A stretch of DNA of 64,000 nt, taken from contig NZ_JAKFGM010000001.1 in the NCBI RefSeq assembly GCF_021502585.1, positions 1,054,001 through 1,118,000 on the forward strand, read 5' to 3'. The DNA is from Sphingomonas cremea (GTDB taxonomy: Bacteria; Pseudomonadota; Alphaproteobacteria; Sphingomonadales; Sphingomonadaceae). A program made the position numbers and the translations under genes. The notes below the pieces were generated by a model. The model worked only from the letters and a program-made list of their open reading frames with translations. It did not search any database and was not told the origin of the DNA. This document shows, in pieces, positions 51,375 through 58,660 of the stretch (positions are counted from its first letter, which is position 1; each line of letters starts with the position of its first letter).

Positions 51375-52004
51375 ATGGCAAGTGAGTTGACATTCTACAC
51401 CAACCCAATGAGCCGAGGGCAGATCATCCGCTGGATGCTGGAGGAGATTGGAGCGCCATACGACACCGAGATCCTCGACTATACTTCAAGCATGAAGAGC
51501 GACGAGTATCGGGCCATCAACCCAATGATGAAGGTACCAGCCATCGTCCATAAGGGGCGAGTGGTGACTGAGGCGGCTGCGATTTGCGCCTATCTTGCGG
51601 ATGTCTTCCCTGAAGCGGGTCTCGGACCGCGCGAGGAGGAAAAGGCCGACTATTATCGCTGGCTGTTTTTCGCTGCCGGGCCTCTGGAACAGGCGGTGAC
51701 AAACAAGGCAGCGGGGTTCGAAGGCAGCGAGCAGCAACAGCGCATGTTCGGCTATGGCCATTACGACTTGGCAGTAAATGCACTGGCAGATCACCTCGCG
51801 GGTCGCGACTATATTTGCGGCACCCGCTTCAATGCCGCCGACGTTTATGTCGGCAGTGCCGTGATGTGGGGGACGCAATTCGGCACCCTGCCAAAGCGCG
51901 ACAGTTTCGTAGCCTACGCCGATCGCCTGTCGCAGCGCGAAGCCTACCGGCGCGGCAAGGCCGAGGACAATCAGCTGATCTCGGAGATGCAGGCCGCGGG
52001 CTGA
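51375..52004 (+). CDS. Glutathione S-transferase family protein
   Basis: A 209-residue protein. The N-terminal thioredoxin-like domain has LTFYTNPMSRGQIIRWML, with Ser12 or its neighbour in the catalytic position, and MKVPAIVHKGRVVTEAAAIC with the cis-Pro; helices follow, ending with RFNAADVYVGSAVMW (the N-capping motif). The ATG 51375 has GAAGGAG nine bases ahead. The frame is open upstream across the end of the M28 gene but with no similarity. The likely role is conjugation or reduction of electrophiles. Confidence 0.92.
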   Translation: MASELTFYTNPMSRGQIIRWMLEEIGAPYDTEILDYTSSMKSDEYRAINPMMKVPAIVHKGRVVTEAAAICAYLADVFPEAGLGPREEEKADYYRWLFFAAGPLEQAVTNKAAGFEGSEQQQRMFGYGHYDLAVNALADHLAGRDYICGTRFNAADVYVGSAVMWGTQFGTLPKRDSFVAYADRLSQREAYRRGKAEDNQLISEMQAAG

Positions 52005-52029
52005 GTCGGAAATACTTGGAGGGGCGCCA

Positions 52030-52896
52030 ATGAATCCGGACAAGCTTCGGCAGGCGATCGATCTCTATGACCGCTTCACTCACGACGGCATGGGTCGGCG
52101 GGACTTCTTCGCCCAGTTGACGCTGATTGCCGGCAGTGCTGCTGCCGCGACTAGCCTTATCGGCGCAATTTCCGCGAGTCCGGCCGCCGCGGCAATCGTC
52201 CCTCCCGACGACAAGCGCCTGACCACCCGTTCGATGACGTTCGACCGGCCGGCTGGCTACAAGGCCTATGTCGCCGAGCCCCGCACTCGCTCGCTCAAGG
52301 CGAGCGTACTGGTGATCCATGAGAACCGCGGTCTCAACGACCATATTCGTGATGTGGCGCGGCGAGTCGCGCTCGAAGGCTTCCGGGCTGTGGCGCCCGA
52401 CTTCCTGTCTCCGTCGGGTGGAACGTCGGCCAATGAGGATGCTGCGCGCGAGGCGATCGGCAAGCTCGACCTCGCAAAATCGACGACAGAAGCGGCGGCG
52501 ATGCTGGAGGAGCTTTCCAAATCGAGCCGCGGTGGCAAAGTCGGCGCGGTTGGCTTCTGCTGGGGCGGCGCCTTCGTCAATCGGCTCGCGGTCGCTGCCG
52601 GGGACAAACTCGATGCCGGGGTCTCCTATTACGGCCCCGCTCCCGATCCGTCTGAGGCTGTGAAAGTCCAGGCTCCGCTAATGATTCACCTCGCCGGGCT
52701 GGACGACCGAGTAGCCCAGACCGCCTTCCCGTGGATCACGGCGCTGCGTGAGGCCAGCAAAAGCGTCACTTATTTCAACTATGACGGCACCAACCACGCC
52801 TTCAACAACGACACGTCGGCCGAGCGCTATAACAGGGCGGCGGCAAACCTGGCGTGGCAGCGAACCCTGTGCTTTTTGAGGCGCCATTTGGCATAG
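52030..52896 (+). CDS. Dienelactone hydrolase family protein with Tat-type signal
   Basis: A 288-residue alpha/beta hydrolase. The twin-arginine motif GRRDFFAQLTL at 22-32 is followed by a hydrophobic stretch and AAAAIV, predicting Tat export. The catalytic triad is readable: Cys in GFCWGG, Asp in LAGLDDRV, His in NHAFNND; HENRG carries the conserved Glu. True dienelactone hydrolases are cytoplasmic, so an exported version may hydrolyse other esters. It is 25 bases after the glutathione transferase gene and could be co-transcribed. Confidence 0.9.
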   Translation: MNPDKLRQAIDLYDRFTHDGMGRRDFFAQLTLIAGSAAAATSLIGAISASPAAAAIVPPDDKRLTTRSMTFDRPAGYKAYVAEPRTRSLKASVLVIHENRGLNDHIRDVARRVALEGFRAVAPDFLSPSGGTSANEDAAREAIGKLDLAKSTTEAAAMLEELSKSSRGGKVGAVGFCWGGAFVNRLAVAAGDKLDAGVSYYGPAPDPSEAVKVQAPLMIHLAGLDDRVAQTAFPWITALREASKSVTYFNYDGTNHAFNNDTSAERYNRAAANLAWQRTLCFLRRHLA

Positions 52897-53109
52897 CAAT
52901 CTTTCGCCCTGCACGGAAAATCGCGCCCCCAACTCGGCCCATGCTCCGTTTGGATCGGTTTAACAGCGTTCCGTGCATCGTCGGTTGGCTCGAAATATCG
53001 ATCCCCGCCCGCCCATTGCAGCCATCTCGAGCTCAGCTAAGCTTGCACTTTGCATCGTTGGGCTTCGCGCCCGGAGAGAACGGATATTCACGACACCAAA
53101 GTAACTGAC

Positions 53110-54057
53110 ATGACACCGAATTTCGGTGAGGACCGCCGCTGGCTTATGGTGATGGCGGTACTGACGCTGGCCGAGACCGCATGGTGGGCGATCAGCTGGA
53201 GTGCGGGCTACGCGCCCATGCCGTTGCTGGGCACCTACCTGATGCTGGCATTTTCAGCACTTGCGGCGGCATTTGTGATCCGCCTGGTCGTGCGCCCACG
53301 TTCGCAGCAAGCGCCATGGCCCGGTGTCATTGCAGGCACCTTGCTGGTCGGCGTTGGGGCAAGCCTCTTTCTCCCGCTGAAATATGCGATCCCTTTTGAA
53401 GTCGCATTCTGGCTCGATCCCATGCTGGCGTCGGTTGAAGCGAGCCTGTTTGGCGCCGACCTCTGGCTATTGCTTGACCGCATCCTGGGTTGGGCGCTGA
53501 TCCCGGTTGATCGAATATACGGCTTCTGGCTTCCGGTTCAGTCACTTGCCCTATTCTGCGTCATCCTAGCGGCGCCATCGCAGGCAAAGTCCCGCGCGTT
53601 GATCGCCTATGGGCTGGCGTGGTTCGCGCTGGGGGTGGCGTCAGCTGCAGCTTTTTCGTCGGCGGGACCAATTTTCTATAACCGCATCTTCGGCGGCAAC
53701 CAGTTCGAACCGCTTCGAGAGATGCTCCGCGCCCGCGGCGCCTGGGTCGTGCTTGCCGAATCCGACGCAATGTGGGGCGCACTGGCGAGCGGCCGCCCGG
53801 GACTGGTTGCCGGAATCTCGGCCTTTCCGTCTCTTCATGTCGCAATCAGCCTGTGGATCTACCTCGCCGCGCGGACACTGGCGCCCCGCGCTATGCCAGT
53901 CGCATTCTGCTATTTCATTTTTGTCTGGGTCGCTTCGGTGCAATTGGGCTGGCACTATGGGAGTGACGGGTTGGCCGGAGCCGCCGGCATGCTCGCGATT
54001 TGGTTTGTGGCAGGCAGGATCGAGCGCGCGTGGCCGCGCGCCTCCCGGCAGACGTGA
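53110..54057 (+). CDS. PAP2_3 / inositolphosphotransferase-like membrane enzyme
   Basis: A 315-residue membrane protein with six or more hydrophobic helices. Near the C-terminus, FPSLHVAISLWIYL and GWHYGSDGLAG provide the two catalytic His and the Asp of the PAP2_3 (Aur1/Ipt1-like) family. These enzymes transfer or remove head groups of lipid phosphates. In a sphingolipid-producing lineage a role in sphingolipid or phospholipid head-group chemistry is possible but not shown. ATG 53110 is chosen on family length; 20 further codons are open. Confidence 0.87.
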   Translation: MTPNFGEDRRWLMVMAVLTLAETAWWAISWSAGYAPMPLLGTYLMLAFSALAAAFVIRLVVRPRSQQAPWPGVIAGTLLVGVGASLFLPLKYAIPFEVAFWLDPMLASVEASLFGADLWLLLDRILGWALIPVDRIYGFWLPVQSLALFCVILAAPSQAKSRALIAYGLAWFALGVASAAAFSSAGPIFYNRIFGGNQFEPLREMLRARGAWVVLAESDAMWGALASGRPGLVAGISAFPSLHVAISLWIYLAARTLAPRAMPVAFCYFIFVWVASVQLGWHYGSDGLAGAAGMLAIWFVAGRIERAWPRASRQT

Positions 54058-54125
54058 TGAGCTGATTGCGGAGCCGACAGTCGCACGCTTCGTTGACGAC
54101 ATGCTATCCCACTAAGTGAGGCAAG

Positions 54126-54815
54126 ATGATCAAGCGATTTCAGCGCCGATATCTCGATCTGCTCGGATCGATTTACATCTACAACGAACATCGGGGTTAC
54201 ACTGCGATCGACCGCGTTCTGGCGGCGGTGCGGGCACGCTGGCCCGACGATCACGCGCTGATATCAACGATCGAAAGCCACCGCACTGACGAGCGCAAAC
54301 ATTATCTGATGTTTCGAAGCTGGTTCGAGCGGCGCGGCATCATGCCACTTGCCGTCGACCGGACCTGCGGACATATTGATCGCTTCGTCGGAATCATGTT
54401 CGGGTCGAAGATCGACGACCTGGATCCCTTGCGGATCATTGCGAATGACGGACTGTTCGAACGGATGTGCCGCGTCATTTCGCTAACCGAAAAGCGTGGG
54501 CATCGGCAGGTGCAAATCCTGCTTCGACATCCGATCGTTCGCGCCGAAAAGGGATTGATGAAGATCTTTCGTATCATCGAGCAGGACGAACCCAGTCACT
54601 GGGCGCCATATGATGCATGGCTTGAAGCGCACGGCAGGCGGCAGTCGAGCTGGTGGGAACGCGCGATTGACGGCTTCATACATTCGGAGTTGTTGCTCCT
54701 GAAGCTTCCCATCCTGTTCCTCAACTCGCGCTTGTCCAGGCGCAATGCCTGGCCTGACGAGCAAGACGGATGCGAACGGTCGATTGGCATTCCTTCCTTT
54801 GCGGCCGGAGGCTGA
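54126..54815 (+). CDS. Ferritin-like di-iron domain protein
   Basis: A 229-residue helical protein with the ligand pattern of a carboxylate di-iron four-helix bundle: Glu21 (YNEHRG), E56-x2-H59 (DERKH), Glu112 or Glu122, and E155-x2-H158 (EPSH). It lacks a signal peptide; a hydrophobic segment occurs near the C-terminus (LLLLKLPILFL, about 190-201), perhaps a membrane contact as in Coq7-type enzymes. An oxygenase, desaturase or hydroxylase acting on lipids is plausible given the PAP2_3 gene 68 bases upstream. No specific match is claimed. Confidence 0.72.
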   Translation: MIKRFQRRYLDLLGSIYIYNEHRGYTAIDRVLAAVRARWPDDHALISTIESHRTDERKHYLMFRSWFERRGIMPLAVDRTCGHIDRFVGIMFGSKIDDLDPLRIIANDGLFERMCRVISLTEKRGHRQVQILLRHPIVRAEKGLMKIFRIIEQDEPSHWAPYDAWLEAHGRRQSSWWERAIDGFIHSELLLLKLPILFLNSRLSRRNAWPDEQDGCERSIGIPSFAAGG

Positions 54816-54852
54816 GCTATGACTGCCCCATTCGAATTTGGAGGGCAGTCGC

Positions 54853-55530
54853 ATGGATATTCCGGCCGACATCTTTACCGAGCCAGAAGATGTCGCGGTT
54901 GAAACTCTCGCCAATCTCGGGCCCCTGCGCCGGCTGGCGGGGGTTTGGGAGGGACGTCGCGGCGTAGACATTAATCCAAAGGCCGAAGGCCCTGAGCAGC
55001 GTGAATATTACGAGCGCATCGAAATGCAGCCGATCGATGCGCAGGCCAACGGGCCGCAGCTCTTCTATGGCCTGCGCTACCATGTCCATATCAATACGCC
55101 GGAAGAGCAAATCACCTTTCACGACCAGGTCGGCTATTGGCTGTGGGAGCCAGCGACCGGCCTGGTCCTCCAGACGGTAGCCATACCGCGCGGACAAGTG
55201 GCGATCGCCGCTGGGCATGCCAAACCGGATTCCGCAAAGCTCATACTTACGGCCGAGCGCGGACAGACCGAGTATGGCATTTGCTCGACGTCGTTCCTCG
55301 ATCTCGCCTTTCGGACGGATTCATATCGGATCGAGGTCGAATTTCACGACGATGGCGCCTGGAGTTATATCCTGGATACCACCCTTCTTGTTCACGGCCG
55401 GGATGAACCCTTCCTTCATCGCGATCGGAACCGCTTGATAAGAGTCGCCGAGCCCGAGCCAAATCCGTGGGCGGCCCATGGAAAAAGGGCCGGCGTTTCC
55501 GCCAGCCCTCCAACCTGTCCAATGCAATAG
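54853..55530 (+). CDS. Haem-binding beta-barrel (nitrobindin/THAP4-like) protein
   Basis: A 225-residue soluble protein whose central part (about 25-190) is a FABP-like barrel: LGPLRRLAGVWEGRRGVDIN at the start, YYERIEMQPI, and VGYWLWEPATGLVLQTVAIP with PRGQVAIAAG. Homologues bind ferric haem and isomerise peroxynitrite or act on fatty acids. GGAGGG lies eight bases before ATG 54853. Its 3' end carries the terminator of the opposite-strand gene. Assignment is by recognisable strand sequences; haem ligands are not pinned down. Confidence 0.8.
   Translation: MDIPADIFTEPEDVAVETLANLGPLRRLAGVWEGRRGVDINPKAEGPEQREYYERIEMQPIDAQANGPQLFYGLRYHVHINTPEEQITFHDQVGYWLWEPATGLVLQTVAIPRGQVAIAAGHAKPDSAKLILTAERGQTEYGICSTSFLDLAFRTDSYRIEVEFHDDGAWSYILDTTLLVHGRDEPFLHRDRNRLIRVAEPEPNPWAAHGKRAGVSASPPTCPMQ
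55482..55509 (-). terminator. Rho-independent terminator of the Bax inhibitor gene
   Basis: On the minus strand a 10-bp stem AGGGCTGGCG/CGCCGGCCCT with a GAAA tetraloop is followed by five T. It begins about 25 bases past the stop codon of the 55534 gene and lies wholly inside the coding sequence of the opposite-strand haem-barrel gene. Confidence 0.85.
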
Positions 55531-55533
55531 GCT

Positions 55534-56283
55534 TTAGCGGCGGTCGCCCATAAAGCTTAACAGGAACTGGAACATGTTGATGAAGTCGAGATAGAGGTTC
55601 AGCGCGCCCATAATCGCAGTCTTGCCCATCATGTCAGTGCCCGCGACATAGGCGTACATCGACTTGATCTTCTGCGTGTCATAGGCGGTGAGGCCCGCGA
55701 ATAGCAGGACACCGATCGCGCTGATCGCATAATACATCGCTGGCGAGCGCAGGAACATGTTGATGACCATCGCCACCAACAGGCCGATCACGCCCATGAT
55801 CAGGAAAGTGCCGAAACCCGACAGATCCTTCTTTGTCGTATAGCCGTACAGGCTAAGGCCCAGGAACGCCGCGGTCACCGCGAAGAAGGTCTGGGCAATC
55901 GACACGCCTGTGTAGACGATGAAGATCGTCGACATCGACAGGCCCATCACTGCCGCAAAAGCAAAGAACATCAGCTGCAACGTGGCCGTCGACATTCGAT
56001 TGATGCCAAAGCTCATCGCGAACACGAACGCCAGCGGCGAGAAGGTGATCAGCCAGCCGAGGCCCGATAGGCCGGTGCCGTTGGCGTTGATCAATACTTC
56101 GCGCGCATAGGGTGCGAACAATAGGGAGACGATGCCCGTCAGCGCCACACCGGACGCCATGTAGTTGTAAACACTGAGCATGTAGGACCGAAGGCCCGCA
56201 TCGCGTGCGGCGCGCGGGACGCCGACCGACACGGCCGGATCAAATCCGCCTGTCGTCGTGCGCGGGTCAAATTGGTTCTGCAT
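55534..56283 (-). CDS. Bax inhibitor-1/YccA family membrane protein
   Basis: A 249-residue protein with seven hydrophobic segments. Family features are SVYNYMASGVALTGIVSLLF near the N-terminus and FAGLTAYDTQKIKSMY near the C-terminus, the latter with the conserved Asp. Bacterial members are pH-sensitive calcium leak channels or FtsH-regulating proteins. ATG 56283 has GAAGGAG nine bases upstream; an in-frame GTG two codons earlier overlaps that site. A strong terminator follows. Confidence 0.93.
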   Translation of the reverse strand: MQNQFDPRTTTGGFDPAVSVGVPRAARDAGLRSYMLSVYNYMASGVALTGIVSLLFAPYAREVLINANGTGLSGLGWLITFSPLAFVFAMSFGINRMSTATLQLMFFAFAAVMGLSMSTIFIVYTGVSIAQTFFAVTAAFLGLSLYGYTTKKDLSGFGTFLIMGVIGLLVAMVINMFLRSPAMYYAISAIGVLLFAGLTAYDTQKIKSMYAYVAGTDMMGKTAIMGALNLYLDFINMFQFLLSFMGDRR

Positions 56284-56396
56284 TTTCACTCCTTCGTGAA
56301 GGAAAGGCCTTCACTCCGCGATATATCGGCAATGTTCGCCCCTTGTTCAAGGAAAACCGGTCGCCGCAAGTCGGCCATTCGACTAACGACATCGCC

Positions 56397-56930
56397 ATGC
56401 ATCGCCTGTTCGTCGCGCTCCGGCCTTCGGTCGTCCTCCGCCGCCATTGCCTCGACGCCATCGCCGGCGGCCCGCCCGGCTGGGCCTGGCAGCGCGAGGA
56501 TCAGCTGCACCTCACGCTTCGCTTCATCGGGGAGGTTGAGCGACCGATGGCGGAGGACATTGCATCCGCGTTGGCCTCAATCCACGCCTCGACAGTTGAT
56601 CTCGGGCTGCACGGAGTCGGCTTTTTCGATCAGGGCCGCCAGGGCATGCTGTTCGCTCGGGCGACTGAGCGTGAGCCGCTTGAAGCGCTCCACAAGAAGG
56701 TCGACCGGGCCTTGGTCGGTGCTGGAATGGTACCAGATCGTCGCGCCTTCCTCCCTCACATCACGCTTGCACGTCGACGCAAGGCCGCCATCGACCCTAT
56801 GGCCTGGCTCGAAGCGCATGCCGGCCTCAGCGCCCCTCCCGAGACGATTGACCACTTCATTCTCTATGAAAGCCGCCTCGGCCACGAAGGCGCTTATTAC
56901 GAGGCGATAGCGGAATATCCGCTGGGCTAA
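56397..56930 (+). CDS. thpR: RNA 2',3'-cyclic phosphodiesterase
   Basis: A 177-residue protein of the 2H phosphoesterase family (LigT/ThpR), which opens 2',3'-cyclic phosphates on RNA ends. Both HxT motifs are present: HLTLRFIGEV (near residue 41) and HITLAR (near residue 121). ATG 56397 fits the family start; the open frame extends 64 codons upstream over the Bax inhibitor promoter. Its stop overlaps the end of the D-aminoacylase-like gene by four bases. Confidence 0.93.
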   Translation: MHRLFVALRPSVVLRRHCLDAIAGGPPGWAWQREDQLHLTLRFIGEVERPMAEDIASALASIHASTVDLGLHGVGFFDQGRQGMLFARATEREPLEALHKKVDRALVGAGMVPDRRAFLPHITLARRRKAAIDPMAWLEAHAGLSAPPETIDHFILYESRLGHEGAYYEAIAEYPLG

Positions 56931-58615
56931 CGACAGCGCCCTGCGCCGGGCCCTTTCACAAAGCGTCCAGGGATAGCGCCGGTATGCTCGCCGTCGCGAA
57001 GCACCTGGACGCCGTTGACCAGAACGTGGACCATGCCAATGGCATATTGCTGCGGCTTGGCAAAAGTTGCGCGGTCGGCAACTTTGCCGGCATCAAATAT
57101 CGCAATATCGGCGAAATAGCCGGGCTTGAGCGCGCCTCGGTCGTTTATGCCCAGATTGCTTGCCGGTAGAGCTGAGAGGCGCCGGACTGCCTCGGCCAAC
57201 GGCACTCGTTGTTCGTCTCGAACATATTTACCCAGCAAACGCGCGACATTCCCATAGGCCCGCGGATGGGTGCTAGACTTGAGGAACACTCCTTCCGGGG
57301 CCATTGCCGCCGCGTCCGACCCGAAGCTCATCCACGGAAGCGTAATTTCGCGTGCGACATTCTCTTCGCTCATTCCGAAATAGACCACCTGGATACGCGT
57401 CCCGTCCTCGACGATCAGGTCGGCAACGGTCTCTTCGGGCGATTTCCCGCGGCTCCGCGCCACTTCGCCTAGCGTCTTGCCGGTCAGCGGTTTTAGCTGG
57501 TCGGTCTTGAACCCCACGAGGATCACCTTGTCCGGCTCGTCGACAACAAGCTTGCTATTCTCCGACGCGTCCGGCCGCTTCATCTCAGCTAGCGCCTTCG
57601 CCCGCTGCGCCAGATCCTTGAGCCGCTCGACCCATTGCTCGATCCCGCCGGCCTGGATCCACAGCGGCATCGCAGCGTCAAAGCCGGTGGAGCTCGCCGG
57701 ATAAGTGTACATGTCCGCCGTAATCCTGAGGCCCCGAGCCCGCGCTGCCTCGACGCGACCGATCGCCGCGTCGATCTTGCCCCAATTCTCGCGCCCCGAT
57801 TGCTTGAAATGATAGATTTCCGCCGGTGCGCCAGATTTCTCGCTAATCTGCACCAGCTCGTCGATCGCCTCGATCAGCTTGGGGCCTTCATCACGCATGT
57901 GGCTGATGTACATGCCGCCGCAGCGCCCGGCCTCGCTTGTAAGCGCGATCAGCTCCGGCGTTTCGGCGAAATTGGCCGGGGCATAGATCAATGAGGAGCC
58001 AACCCCCATTGCCCCTTCGTCCATCGCTTTCCTGACGAGCGCCCGCATCCTCGCCAGTTGCTCCGGCGTCGGGTCAACGTCGCCCTCGCCCAACTCATGT
58101 ACGCGGACGGTGGTGGCGCCGACAAAGCTGGCGACGTTTGGAGAAACCCCCTTCCGCTCAAGATATTGGAGATACTCGCCAAGGCTCGTCCAATCGATGT
58201 TATATTTGATGTCGCCCTGACGCTCGGCTTCCTTGGCCTTCATCTCGGCGTTCCAGGGACCCATGGACTCGCCCTCACCCATCACCTCGAGAGTCACGCC
58301 CTGCCGAATGTCGCTTTGCCCGCGCCCGTCGGCGATCAGCGTCTCGCCTGCCCAGCTCAACATGTTGATGAAACCCGGCGCCACCGCGAGCCCGCGGGCA
58401 TCGATGCTTTGCCTCGCGGAGCCCGCACAGCGTCCCACGCAGACGATGCGGTCACCCTTGATCGTGACGTCGCCGACATAGGGCGTCCCGCCAGAGCCGT
58501 CGTAAATCGTCCCGCCGCGCAGGATGATGTCAGCTGCCGCTTGTGGAGATTGCACTGTGGCGCAGGACGCCAGCAGGACGGAAAGGCCAATCAGCCCAAG
58601 ACGAGATTTCCTCAT
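56927..58615 (-). CDS. D-aminoacylase-like amidohydrolase lipoprotein
   Basis: A 562-residue exported protein with a lipobox LLASC at 14-18, so probably lipid-anchored. The amidohydrolase barrel shows EVMGEGESMGP, the metal-type His in YISHMRDEG and IYHFKQSG, and a late SDAAA. However, the first strand that normally carries HxH or HxD reads GFINMLSWAGET (81-92), without histidines. Relatives hydrolyse N-acyl-D-amino acids. It overlaps the thpR gene convergently. ATG 58615 begins the signal peptide; eight more codons are open upstream. Confidence 0.87.
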   Translation of the reverse strand: MRKSRLGLIGLSVLLASCATVQSPQAAADIILRGGTIYDGSGGTPYVGDVTIKGDRIVCVGRCAGSARQSIDARGLAVAPGFINMLSWAGETLIADGRGQSDIRQGVTLEVMGEGESMGPWNAEMKAKEAERQGDIKYNIDWTSLGEYLQYLERKGVSPNVASFVGATTVRVHELGEGDVDPTPEQLARMRALVRKAMDEGAMGVGSSLIYAPANFAETPELIALTSEAGRCGGMYISHMRDEGPKLIEAIDELVQISEKSGAPAEIYHFKQSGRENWGKIDAAIGRVEAARARGLRITADMYTYPASSTGFDAAMPLWIQAGGIEQWVERLKDLAQRAKALAEMKRPDASENSKLVVDEPDKVILVGFKTDQLKPLTGKTLGEVARSRGKSPEETVADLIVEDGTRIQVVYFGMSEENVAREITLPWMSFGSDAAAMAPEGVFLKSSTHPRAYGNVARLLGKYVRDEQRVPLAEAVRRLSALPASNLGINDRGALKPGYFADIAIFDAGKVADRATFAKPQQYAIGMVHVLVNGVQVLRDGEHTGAIPGRFVKGPGAGRCR

Positions 58616-58660
58616 GGCGCCCACGCTAGCGTGCGCCATGAGGTTGGCAAGCTCGCGAGA

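Noticed and set aside
49319-51376. Open frame of 685 codons on the minus strand over the S9 and M28 peptidase genes
   Set aside because: Antisense to two well-supported exported peptidases and composed of low-information sequence.
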